Assembly (NCBI GenBank): GCA_001725155.1
Contig: MEFP01000019.1
Location: 372,001 to 436,000, forward strand
Length of the DNA: 64,000 nt
Reading direction: 5' to 3'
Origin: Lysobacteraceae bacterium SCN 69-320
Lineage (GTDB): Bacteria > Pseudomonadota > Gammaproteobacteria > Xanthomonadales > Rhodanobacteraceae
The notes beneath the pieces were generated by a model. It did no database searches and was not told the origin of the DNA. It saw only the letters and a program-made list of their open reading frames with translations. The stretch's first letter is position 1, and each line of letters starts with the position of its first letter. This document shows, piece by piece, positions 28,072 through 35,998 of this stretch. The position numbers were made by a program, and so were the translations under genes.

Positions 28072-28809
28072 ATGAGTCCGCCGACGACGCGATTGAGCCG
28101 GCGCGAAGCAACGGCGATCGCGCAGGCCTTCCTGCCGCCGCGGCGCTTTGGCGACCGCACGCCGTACTACTACGTGCGCAGCAAGCTCGCGGCCGATCCG
28201 CTGTACGGCGGCATAGTCGCCGTGTTGCGCGACAGCCGCGCGCCGCTGCTGGACCTGGGCTGCGGCCTCGGCCTGCTCGCGCATACCTTGCGCAACGCCG
28301 GCGTGGAGCTGCCGTATCGCGGCGTCGACAACGACGCGCGGAAGATCGAACGCGCGCGCCGCGCCGCGCAGCGCGCCGGCCTCGCCGCAACGCAGTTCGA
28401 CACCCTGGATCTCGCCACGGTCCTGCCCGCACACGCGGGCAGCGTCGCACTGCTCGACGTGCTGCAGTTCCTCGCGCCGGTGGCGCAGGAGCGTCTGCTC
28501 GAAGCCGCCGTCGCGATGCTGACGCCGGGTGCAAGCCTGGTGCTGCGCTGCGGCCTCGACGACGGCAGCTGGCGCGCACGGGTCACGCGCCGGGTCGACG
28601 AGTTCTCGCGCTGGGTGCGCTGGATGAACGCGGCGCCGACGCGCTATCCGGCCCGCGAAGCGCTGGAGCAGCGCTTCGCCGCCGCCGGACTGCAGACCAC
28701 GTTCTCGCCGCTGTTCGGCCGCACGCCGTTCAACAACTGGCGCATCGTCGCGACGCGGCCGCTCGAGGCCACCACCGCCGGGCACGATTGCGGCGCGTGC
28801 GCGCGGTAG
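28072..28809 (+). CDS. Class I SAM-dependent methyltransferase
   Basis: A 245-residue Rossmann methyltransferase. Motif I is LLDLGCGLGLLAHTL near residues 59-73, the acidic ribose-binding residue is in YRGVDNDARKIERA, and motif IV is SVALLDVLQFL. The N-terminus (RRFGDRTPYYYVRSKLAADP) precedes motif I as in small-molecule or lipid methyltransferases. The substrate is unknown and no biosynthetic neighbours give a hint. Confidence 0.85.
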   Translation: MSPPTTRLSRREATAIAQAFLPPRRFGDRTPYYYVRSKLAADPLYGGIVAVLRDSRAPLLDLGCGLGLLAHTLRNAGVELPYRGVDNDARKIERARRAAQRAGLAATQFDTLDLATVLPAHAGSVALLDVLQFLAPVAQERLLEAAVAMLTPGASLVLRCGLDDGSWRARVTRRVDEFSRWVRWMNAAPTRYPAREALEQRFAAAGLQTTFSPLFGRTPFNNWRIVATRPLEATTAGHDCGACAR

Positions 28810-28851
28810 CGCTGCGTACAGCGGCCGCCTGCGCGGCGTCGCGCGCCCAGC

Positions 28852-29751
28852 TTACGGCGTAGCCGTCACGCCGGCCGCATCGGCCGCAGCCTGCGGGACG
28901 ATCTCCGCGCGGGCCTGCTGCAGCGGCAGCACGCAGCGATAGCCGGCCTGCGTCAGATGGTCGAGCACGGCCGCGACGACGGCGACGCTGCGCCCATGCG
29001 GCGCGCCCTCGTGCAGCAGCACGATCGCGCCCGGACGCAGCCCGCGTGCGATGCGCGCGACGACGCGCTCGGGATCAGCCTCGCGCGCATCGAAGCCGCG
29101 CGCCGACCAGGCCACGCGAGTCAGCCCGAGCGGCTGCAGCGCCGCGGCAACGAAGGGATTGGCCATGCCGACGACGGCGCGGAACCAGCGCGGCGGCTGG
29201 CCAGCCAGCTCGCCCAGCACCTGCTGGGCTTGCGCGACCTGCGCGCGCATCGCGCGCGGCGGCAATGCCCAGAACCATTTCTCGGGATGACTCTGACTGT
29301 GATTGCCGATCTCGTGACCGCGGCGCACGATCTCGCGCACGAGCGCCGGCCGCGCCGCGGCGCGTTCGCCGACCAGGAAGAAACAGGCCTTGGCGTCGTA
29401 GCGGTCGAGCAGATCCAGCAGCGCCGGCGTGTCGTCCGACGGGCCGTCGTCGATGGTCAGCCAGACCAGGTGCTGGTGAACCCTCATGCGGACGAGCACG
29501 GGGCTCAGCAGCCGCGACTGCGGCCACAGGGTCGCCCAGAACGACAGCGCCTGAGCCCCGAGGATCAGCGGCAGACCCCAGCGCCAGCCGAGGCTCAGGC
29601 CGATCAGGATGCCGCCGATCTGCGACAGCGCGAACAGCCAGGCCCAGGCATAGGGACGGCGCGGCGGTGCCGAAACGGCCGGAAACGCAGCGGAGGGCAA
29701 GGACAGGGCGATGGCGCGACTCCCGGGTGCGCCGCGGCGGCGCCGTCGCAT
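28852..29751 (-). CDS. Membrane-anchored polysaccharide deacetylase (NodB domain)
   Basis: About 299 residues with two N-terminal hydrophobic helices (WLFALSQIGGILIGLSLGW and LPLILGAQALSFWATLW). A NodB carbohydrate-esterase 4 domain follows: TIDDGPSDDTP supplies the catalytic and metal Asp, GNHSQSHP the two metal His, and RWFRAVVGMANP and IVLLHEG later motifs. It probably N-deacetylates a cell-envelope glycan or a lipid-linked sugar. The start is unclear: ATG 29751 is used; a TTG at 29700 is an alternative. Confidence 0.85.
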   Translation of the reverse strand: MRRRRRGAPGSRAIALSLPSAAFPAVSAPPRRPYAWAWLFALSQIGGILIGLSLGWRWGLPLILGAQALSFWATLWPQSRLLSPVLVRMRVHQHLVWLTIDDGPSDDTPALLDLLDRYDAKACFFLVGERAAARPALVREIVRRGHEIGNHSQSHPEKWFWALPPRAMRAQVAQAQQVLGELAGQPPRWFRAVVGMANPFVAAALQPLGLTRVAWSARGFDAREADPERVVARIARGLRPGAIVLLHEGAPHGRSVAVVAAVLDHLTQAGYRCVLPLQQARAEIVPQAAADAAGVTATP

Positions 29752-29927
29752 CCTAGTGGCCGGCCTGCGCACGCACAATGCGCCGGGCGTTGCTGCGGCG
29801 TGGCGGCCACGCCTGCTCGGGCCGGTTCCAACCATGGCGTTTTCTGTCCGGCGCCGGTCCCGATCCGGCCTGTCGCGCCGGGGCACCGGCGGCGAAGATG
29901 ACCTACCATCCCGCCACGGAGCACACC

Positions 29928-30491
29928 ATGTCCATCGCCGATACCGCCCTGCTCGTCATCGACGCCCAGCAATCCTTCCGCCATCGTCCGTACTGGAGCG
30001 ACGCCGACACGGCGGCGTATTTCGACCGCCAGCAGGCCCTGATCGACGGCGCGCGCGCCCGCGGCATCGCCGTCGTGCAGATCTTCCACGTCGAGCCCGA
30101 AGGCGCGTTCTCGCTGTCCTCGGGCCATGTCGCGACCTTGACGCCGCTGCGCGTCGAGGCCGACGCGCTGTTCCACAAGACCCGCCACAGCGCACTGGTC
30201 GGCAGTGGTCTCGGCGTCTGGCTGACCGCACGCGGCATTCGCCGCCTGTTGATCAGCGGCATCCGCACCGAACAGTGCTGCGAGACCACGACGCGGCACG
30301 CTTCGGATCTGGGCTACGCCGTCGACTTCGTCAGCGAGGCGACGTTGACGTTCGCCATGCGCGACGCGCACGGCCGCGACTGGAGCGCCGCCGAGATCAA
30401 GGCACGCAGCGAGCTCGTGCTCGACCAGCGCTTCGCGCGCATCGTCACGGTCGACCAGGCGCTGGCCGGCCCGCTGCGGCAAGCTGCATGA
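29928..30491 (+). CDS. Isochorismatase-family cysteine hydrolase
   Basis: A 187-residue hydrolase. The triad is visible: Asp in LLVIDAQQSF, Lys in FHKTRHSA and Cys in RTEQCCETT. The fold includes nicotinamidases, ureidoacrylate and isochorismate hydrolases; this sequence is not assignable further. CGGAG lies upstream of the ATG. Its stop overlaps the start of the AraC-type gene (ATGA), so the regulator is translationally coupled and may respond to the enzyme's substrate or product. Confidence 0.88.
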   Translation: MSIADTALLVIDAQQSFRHRPYWSDADTAAYFDRQQALIDGARARGIAVVQIFHVEPEGAFSLSSGHVATLTPLRVEADALFHKTRHSALVGSGLGVWLTARGIRRLLISGIRTEQCCETTTRHASDLGYAVDFVSEATLTFAMRDAHGRDWSAAEIKARSELVLDQRFARIVTVDQALAGPLRQAA

Positions 30492-31486
30492 GCACCGCGG
30501 CGGAACGCACGGTGCCGGTCTGGCTCGTCGTGCCGCCGCGCTGCCTGTTGCTGGATCTGGCCGGCCCGGCCGAAGTGCTGCGCCGCGCCAACATGGAACA
30601 ATCGTCGTTGCGCTTCGCGCTGCGCTACACCGCCGCGCGGCCGCGGCTGACCAGTTCGTCGGGACTGCAGCTGGCCGCGCTCCAACCGCTGCCGGCGCGG
30701 CTGCCCGATGACGCAGTCGTCATCGTCAGCGGCAGCGTCGATCGCATCGACTTCGCCAGCGCCTCGCCACGCGACGCGGACGAGGCCGACGAGCAGCGCC
30801 TCGTAGCCTGGCTGCGCCGCTGCATCAGGCCGGCACATCAGCTGCTGACCGTCTGTTCCGGCGCCCTGCTCGCCGCACGCGCCGGCCTGTTCGACGGCCG
30901 CGCCTGCACCACGCATTTCAGCTGCCTCGACGCTTTGCGCGCCTGCGCGCCGGCCGCGCGCGTGCTCGACAACCGCCTGTTCGTCGAGGACGGCAACTGC
31001 TGGAGCAGCGCCGGCGTCACGGCCGGCGTGGACCTGCTGCTGCACTGGCTCGCGCGCCTGACCGGACCGGCCAGCGCGGCCGCCGTCGCGCGCCAGCTCG
31101 TGATCTACCTGCGCCGCAGCGGCAGCGACCCGCAGCTTTCGCCGTGGCTGCAGGGGCGCAACCACATCCACCCGGCCGTGCACCGCGTGCAGGACGCGAT
31201 CGCCGCAGCGCCGCAGCAGACCTGGACCCTCGCCGCACTCGCACGCGCGGCGCACACGAGTCCACGCCATCTGTCGCGCCTGTTCAACGAACATGCCGGC
31301 ATGAGCCTGCCCGACTACGTCAACCGCCTGCGCGTCAGCCTCGCGCGCGCGCTGCTGCAGACCACGCGGCTGGACATGGAGCGTGTCGCCGAACGCAGCG
31401 GCTTCGCCTCGGCGCGGCAGCTGCGCCGCGCCTGGGCGCGCAGTCATGCGACGCCGCCGCAGGCGGCGCGGCAGGATGCGGACTGA
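30488..31486 (+). CDS. GlxA-type AraC-family regulator
   Basis: A 332-residue regulator. Residues 10-200 are a DJ-1/PfpI-like amidotransferase-type domain with the usual LLTVCSGALLAARAGLFDGR elbow, and residues 225-325 are an AraC double helix-turn-helix (WTLAALARAAHTSPRHLSRL, and VAERSGFASARQLRRAWAR). Proteins of this build control amino-acid, amine or nitrogen-compound catabolism. Start ATGA overlaps the isochorismatase stop, so the pair is one operon. The effector is unknown. Confidence 0.92.
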   Translation: MSTAAERTVPVWLVVPPRCLLLDLAGPAEVLRRANMEQSSLRFALRYTAARPRLTSSSGLQLAALQPLPARLPDDAVVIVSGSVDRIDFASASPRDADEADEQRLVAWLRRCIRPAHQLLTVCSGALLAARAGLFDGRACTTHFSCLDALRACAPAARVLDNRLFVEDGNCWSSAGVTAGVDLLLHWLARLTGPASAAAVARQLVIYLRRSGSDPQLSPWLQGRNHIHPAVHRVQDAIAAAPQQTWTLAALARAAHTSPRHLSRLFNEHAGMSLPDYVNRLRVSLARALLQTTRLDMERVAERSGFASARQLRRAWARSHATPPQAARQDAD

Positions 31487-31788
31487 AAGCAGCGGCCGGC
31501 GCGGGCGCGCACTGCCGCGCCTGCGGCAGCACGCGCAATGGGCCGTTTGCGCACATGCGCCCACCGCACGCTGCCGGCAAGACCCCGGTGTGCCTCGCAG
31601 GACGTGGCGACGTCCCCGTTGCCGAAGTGGTCACAGAATCGTCAAGCTGCACGGGCAGGCTGGGCGCGCCGGCCGTAAGATCGCCGCGTGCGCGGCAAAC
31701 CGGCGAGCGGAACGCCGCCGCGCAGCGGTTCCCGCTGCAACAGACGCCCGCGCCGGACGGAAGCCGCGTGGACGCAAGGGAGGCTTTC
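31487..31788. other. Intergenic region, 302 bp
   Basis: GC-rich leader between the AraC-type gene and the ParA gene. A TAAGAT hexamer about 110 nt before the ParA start could be a -10 box but has no matching -35. Nothing else is seen. Confidence 0.4.
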
Positions 31789-32496
31789 GTGTTCCGCATC
31801 CTCATCGCCAACAGCAAGGGCGGCAGCGGCAAGACCACCGTGACGACGACCCTGGCCGGCTATTACGCCCGCGCCGGCCGCCGCACCTGTCTGCTCGACT
31901 GCGATCCGCAGGGTTCGTCCCTGGACTGGCACCGGCTGCGCGCCCCCGGGCGGCCGCCGCTGCACGTGATCGCCGGCCACGATGCCCTGCACACGAGCAG
32001 CGCCGCGTCAGTGCTGCGCCTGCCGCGCGATACGCAGGTGCTGCTGATCGACACGCCGGCCGGCCTGCGCGCGCACGAGTTCGCGCCGTTCGCACGCCAG
32101 GCCGACGTACTGCTCGTGCCGCTGGTGCCTTCACCGCTGGACCTGCGCGCGACCCTGGACTTTCTCGATCGGGTGCGGCGCCTGCCCGAAGTGCGCCAGG
32201 GACGCCTGCGCGTGAGCCTGATCGCCAACCGCCTGCGCGAACGCAGCGTCGCCGCGCGCGATCTCGACGCGACCTTGCAGAAACTGACGCAGACCTGCGC
32301 GATCCGCGTGCGCGACTCGCAGCGCTACCTGCATCTGGCCGCGGCCGGGCTCAGCCTGTTCGACGACGACAGCGCCGCGGCGCGGCCGCATCGCGACGAC
32401 TGGACCGCGCTGCTGAACTGGCTCGCGCTGCGCGAACGCGAGCCGCACAGCGATGCCGGCGCGGCCGTCGCGACAGGTCCTCGGTGCAACGCGTAG
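31789..32496 (+). CDS. Orphan ParA/MinD-family ATPase
   Basis: A 235-residue deviant-Walker ATPase: KGGSGKTT at residues 10-17, LLDCDPQGSS (A'), LLIDTPAGL (B). It starts at GTG with a strong AGGGAGG site, so the longer open frame upstream is not used. Family members position plasmids, chromosomes, chemoreceptors or secretion machines with a partner protein. No parB or other cargo gene is adjacent, so its cargo is unknown. The C-terminal ~20 residues are poorly conserved. Confidence 0.88.
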   Translation: MFRILIANSKGGSGKTTVTTTLAGYYARAGRRTCLLDCDPQGSSLDWHRLRAPGRPPLHVIAGHDALHTSSAASVLRLPRDTQVLLIDTPAGLRAHEFAPFARQADVLLVPLVPSPLDLRATLDFLDRVRRLPEVRQGRLRVSLIANRLRERSVAARDLDATLQKLTQTCAIRVRDSQRYLHLAAAGLSLFDDDSAAARPHRDDWTALLNWLALREREPHSDAGAAVATGPRCNA

Positions 32497-32571
32497 AACC
32501 GGTCATCCCGCCACTACGCCGCATACGCAACCAGCGTTCGCCGGCGCAGACGAAAAACGCGCGATGTCCAG

Positions 32572-32964
32572 TCATCCGTCCGACACTTCCCCGCCGGCCA
32601 CGACCGCTGCCAGTCCGAGTTCCGCACGCCGCCGCCGCGTCAGCCCGGCGGCCGCATGCGCATGCGACCAGCGCACGAGCTCGCGCAGATAGGCCGCCGG
32701 AAACACCGCGACGTCGACGACGGTGACCCAGCGATGCCGTGCCATGTAGCGCGCGGGCTTCACGCCGGGCATGTCGGTCAGCTCGAGAAAGCGCTCGGCG
32801 CTCGTGCGGAAGCTGAAGCGCCAGCGTTCGGGCTCGCTGGTCTTGAACCAGGCGAAATTCCGGTCGCCGACCGAGTACACGAGGATGTTGTACGGCGGTT
32901 CGAGCAGACGTTCGCGCGTTGCGGGGAGGCGGCGGCAGAACGCCTTGAGCGCGGTGACATTCAT
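32572..32964 (-). CDS. MmcQ/YjbR family protein
   Basis: A 130-residue protein with the YjbR (CyaY-like) fold: NILVYSVGDRNFAWFKTSE, FRTSAERFLEL, PGVKPARYMARHRWVTV and LRELVRWSHAHAA follow the family order. These proteins may bind DNA, but the role is undetermined. It is convergent with the ParA gene. The ATG at 32964 is chosen by homology to family N-termini; no good ribosome site is visible. Confidence 0.82.
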   Translation of the reverse strand: MNVTALKAFCRRLPATRERLLEPPYNILVYSVGDRNFAWFKTSEPERWRFSFRTSAERFLELTDMPGVKPARYMARHRWVTVVDVAVFPAAYLRELVRWSHAHAAAGLTRRRRAELGLAAVVAGGEVSDG

Positions 32965-33302
32965 GCGGGATGACCATCGCATCGAGTGATGACGCACCGA
33001 TCCTAGACCAGTCCGCGCGCCGTCGCGCCGCGATGCTCCGCTTGCACCGGTCGCTGCCGGGGACGCCGCGTGCCTGTGCCGACTTTGCAAAAAAACGCAT
33101 AAAGGAAATCGCACTGATTTCCGTTGGGGGAAATAACGCCGGACGCGCGTCATTCCGTGCGACGCATGCGCCAGCCGCGGCGACGCAGGAACGGCAGCGA
33201 CGCCGGTCCGCGCGACGCGATGTGCCGTCTTAACCGGAAGTCAAAAAAACTACGACTTCATTCGTATGTAATCGCCTCAAAGAACAACGACAAGGAAAAC
33301 CC
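32965..33302. promoter_or_regulatory. Divergent regulatory region before the secreted 487-residue protein
   Basis: This 338-bp region is relatively A+T-rich between 33080 and 33300. It has the palindrome GGAAATC-N5-GATTTCC (33104-33122). CTTAACCGGAAGTCA (from 33229) is 74 bp before the ATG and resembles the boxes before the two tandem paralogues at 55.2 and 56.6 kb. TATGTAAT near 33265 may be part of a -10 region. Confidence 0.5.
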
Positions 33303-34766
33303 ATGCATCTCTGGCTTCGACCCTTGAGCCTCTGCCTGCTCGCCGCCGGCGCCGTTGCGCCGGCCCAGGCCGTCTTCATCAACACCAACGGCACCGGCCA
33401 GGCGCTGATCTATCCGTATTACACGATCAACGCCGGCCAGCAGACGATGCTCTCGCTGACCAACACCACCGACCGCGTCAAGGTCGCGCAGGTCAACGTC
33501 CGCGAGGCCTATAACGGCCGCCTCGTGCTGCGCTTCGACGTGGTGCTCAGCTCGCACGACACCTGGAACGCGATCGTGGGCGACCTCGGAGCCTACGGCA
33601 ACGGCGTTCCGGTCTTTGCCGTGCGCGACGACAGCTGCACCATTCCGAACGTTTCGCTGTGGACCCAGCCCAGTCCGCAGGCGTTCGGTCCCTGGCAGGA
33701 CTTCCTGCCCTGGGACTACACCGGCGACAACGAGGACGGCGGCCCGATCGACAAGTCGCGCATGCGCGAGGGCTATATCGAGATCGTGGAGCGCGCCGAA
33801 CTCGTCGGCGATCTTGCCACCGCGGCGAACCAGCACAACTGCAGCCGCCTCGACGATCCGAAAACGCTTCCGAACTACGCCGGGCTGCACGCCCCCGGCG
33901 GTGGCCTGCGCGGCAGCTTCGCGCTTGTCGACGTCGCCCAGGGCACCATATTCGGCGGCAACGCGACCGCGATCGACGGCTTCAGCAGCACACCGCTGTA
34001 CCAGGCCGGGCAGGAGGCGCTGCTGTTCGACACCTTCGCCTCGCCGAACGCCGGCGGCAACGACGTCAGCGCGCAGGTTCCGGTCAACGGCAAGATGGTC
34101 AACCTGCTGTTCCCGGCCAGCCGCAAGGTCGATGCCATCTCGGCACTGCTGATGACCGACAAGCTGTACGGCGACGTCGCGCACGAAGCCAATGTCGGCA
34201 GCAACAGCGAATGGGTAGTCACGGCACCGACCAAGCGTTTCCACACCGACGGCGCGCGCGCACTGACCCAGCTCGCGCCGTTCGCGAGCAAGTTCAACAC
34301 GACGAACGCAAAGGCCTCCTGCAGCGCCTACGCCGGCAAGCTGTACGACCGCACCGGCCGTGCAATCACCCTGACGCCGGACGCGGTCATCGGCACGCCG
34401 CCGCCGGGCCAGCTGCCGCAATCGGCGCTGTGCCATACGGTCGACGTGGTCAGCTTCTCCGCCGCCGCCGACCACACGCCGGTGCTCGGCTCGGCGTTCG
34501 GCTCGTATCTCGGCACGCCGAATCCGGCCACCGAAAGCGGCTCGCTGGAACTGACCCTGGGCGTCGCCGGCGACGCACGCAGCCGCCTGCCGGCCGGCAC
34601 CACCGGCCCGAGTCTGATCGGCCTGCCCGTGCTCGGCTTCGAGACGTTCAAGTACACCAACCGCAATCTCGAACCCGGCGTGCTCGCCAACTACACGGTC
34701 GCGCGTCCGCTGGGCGCGACGGCGAACTGCGCCAACGCCGCCGGAACCGTCATCGCCTGCCCGTAA
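33303..34766 (+). CDS. Large secreted protein, unknown function
   Basis: A 487-residue protein with a signal peptide (LSLCLLAAGAVAPAQA, cleavage near residue 23) and an AAGGA ribosome site. The mature part is beta-rich, with repeated Asn/Thr/Gly patches (INTNGTGQALIYPYYTINAG, LSLTNTTDRVKVAQVNVRE) and scattered Cys that could form disulfides. There is no anchor or autotransporter domain, so it is probably periplasmic or released. The upstream box suggests coregulation with the pair at 54-56.5 kb. Confidence 0.75.
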   Translation: MHLWLRPLSLCLLAAGAVAPAQAVFINTNGTGQALIYPYYTINAGQQTMLSLTNTTDRVKVAQVNVREAYNGRLVLRFDVVLSSHDTWNAIVGDLGAYGNGVPVFAVRDDSCTIPNVSLWTQPSPQAFGPWQDFLPWDYTGDNEDGGPIDKSRMREGYIEIVERAELVGDLATAANQHNCSRLDDPKTLPNYAGLHAPGGGLRGSFALVDVAQGTIFGGNATAIDGFSSTPLYQAGQEALLFDTFASPNAGGNDVSAQVPVNGKMVNLLFPASRKVDAISALLMTDKLYGDVAHEANVGSNSEWVVTAPTKRFHTDGARALTQLAPFASKFNTTNAKASCSAYAGKLYDRTGRAITLTPDAVIGTPPPGQLPQSALCHTVDVVSFSAAADHTPVLGSAFGSYLGTPNPATESGSLELTLGVAGDARSRLPAGTTGPSLIGLPVLGFETFKYTNRNLEPGVLANYTVARPLGATANCANAAGTVIACP

Positions 34767-34945
34767 CGCGTCACGAGAACGGCAGGTCCGGCCCGCGCGC
34801 CGGCCTGCCGCCATTCCCCCGGCCAGGGACGGCCACCTTCTCTTCGGATCGCCGGGCGACGTGTCCGCGATCGTCGATGTGCGCCTTTGCGCCGTGCAGT
34901 CGTTTGCGGTCACGGAACCCGCCGTTCCGTCACCGGAGCCCTGCG

Positions 34946-35866
34946 ATGAAACCGCGCCATCTGCTCGCCATGTTGAGCCTGATGCCCTTGCTGCACGCCT
35001 GCGGCAGCACGCCAGAATCCTTCGCCGCCCAGGTGCAGCAGGCCTTCGAAAGCGGCGACATGGACCGCGTGCTTGCCTTCAGCGCGATCGACGACGCGCC
35101 GGCCGACCTGCGCTTCTTCCTGCTCGATCAGGTGCGCGAATGCGGCGAGGCCACGACGACCTGCACCGCGCAGGCCGAGCCGCTCGACGAGAAATTCAAG
35201 CAGAGCCTCGGCGAACTCGGTGCGCAGGGCCTGGAAAGCCCGCAGATGCCCGAGGGCCTGATCGTGCTGACGACCCGGGAGGCCGACGGCCAGGGCAGCG
35301 GCCAGCTCAAGATGCCGTACGCAAAGGTCGGCGGCCAATACCGGCTGATCAGCCAGCGCTATACCGCGGCGAAACTGACCGAGCTGCGCGCGACGACGAA
35401 TCAGCAGCTGCTCGACCAGATGCTCGCCGCCGGCATCTACGACATGACCGCCGGCGAACGCCGCACCGACTGGAAGGACACGGCGACGGCGCTGCCGGCC
35501 GACGGGGGCGAGCCGGGCCAGATGCTGGTCAAGACCAGTGCGGCGCTCTATGCCGCCGCGCAGGCCGGCGATCCCGATGCGGCCGCAGCCTCCGGCAACG
35601 ACTTCGCGAAGCTGATGCTGTCGGCGACGGACTTCAGCGGCAAGCCGGTCGCGCTCGAGGTGCGCAAGGCCAAGCTGCGCACGCAGGCGCTGCGCTTCCT
35701 GCACGACGTCCGGATCGGCGGCGGCTGGCAGCACGGCGACGAAGCCGTGCTGCTCGTCGATGCAAAGAACGGCGCCGGCTGGATCGAACGCGGGGCGCTG
35801 TTCCTGAGCAAGCGCGACGGCGGCTGGGGCATCGCCGGCAAACAGACCATCAGCTATCCGCAATAA
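34946..35866 (+). CDS. Lipoprotein, unknown function
   Basis: A 306-residue lipoprotein: the signal peptide ends in a lipobox (PLLHAC, Cys near residue 19). The mature part has an NTF2-like look at the start (ESFAAQVQQAFESGDMDRVL) and again near the end (GDEAVLLVDAKNGAGWIERG, WGIAGKQTISYP). CGGAG lies 7 nt before the ATG. It is 180 bp after the secreted protein at 33303. Residue +2 is Gly, which favours the outer membrane. Confidence 0.8.
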   Translation: MKPRHLLAMLSLMPLLHACGSTPESFAAQVQQAFESGDMDRVLAFSAIDDAPADLRFFLLDQVRECGEATTTCTAQAEPLDEKFKQSLGELGAQGLESPQMPEGLIVLTTREADGQGSGQLKMPYAKVGGQYRLISQRYTAAKLTELRATTNQQLLDQMLAAGIYDMTAGERRTDWKDTATALPADGGEPGQMLVKTSAALYAAAQAGDPDAAAASGNDFAKLMLSATDFSGKPVALEVRKAKLRTQALRFLHDVRIGGGWQHGDEAVLLVDAKNGAGWIERGALFLSKRDGGWGIAGKQTISYPQ

Positions 35867-35941
35867 GGGCGACACATTCGCCCCGGACCGGCAGGGCCGC
35901 GATAGGAATCGTCGCGGCCTTGCGCTGGCATGCCTTTGGAT

Positions 35942-35966
35942 CGGCAATGTACATTTGTCATTGCCG
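35942..35966. promoter_or_regulatory. Candidate operator before the sulfatase gene
   Basis: A perfect inverted repeat CGGCAATG-N9-CATTGCCG ends 33 bp before the sulfatase ATG. The spacer (TACATTTGT) is AT-rich and could overlap a -10 region. It has the size of a TetR- or LacI-type dimer site; no such regulator gene is adjacent. Confidence 0.5.
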
Positions 35967-35998
35967 CCGCGTATTCCACTAGCGCCCAAAGGTGAGTC

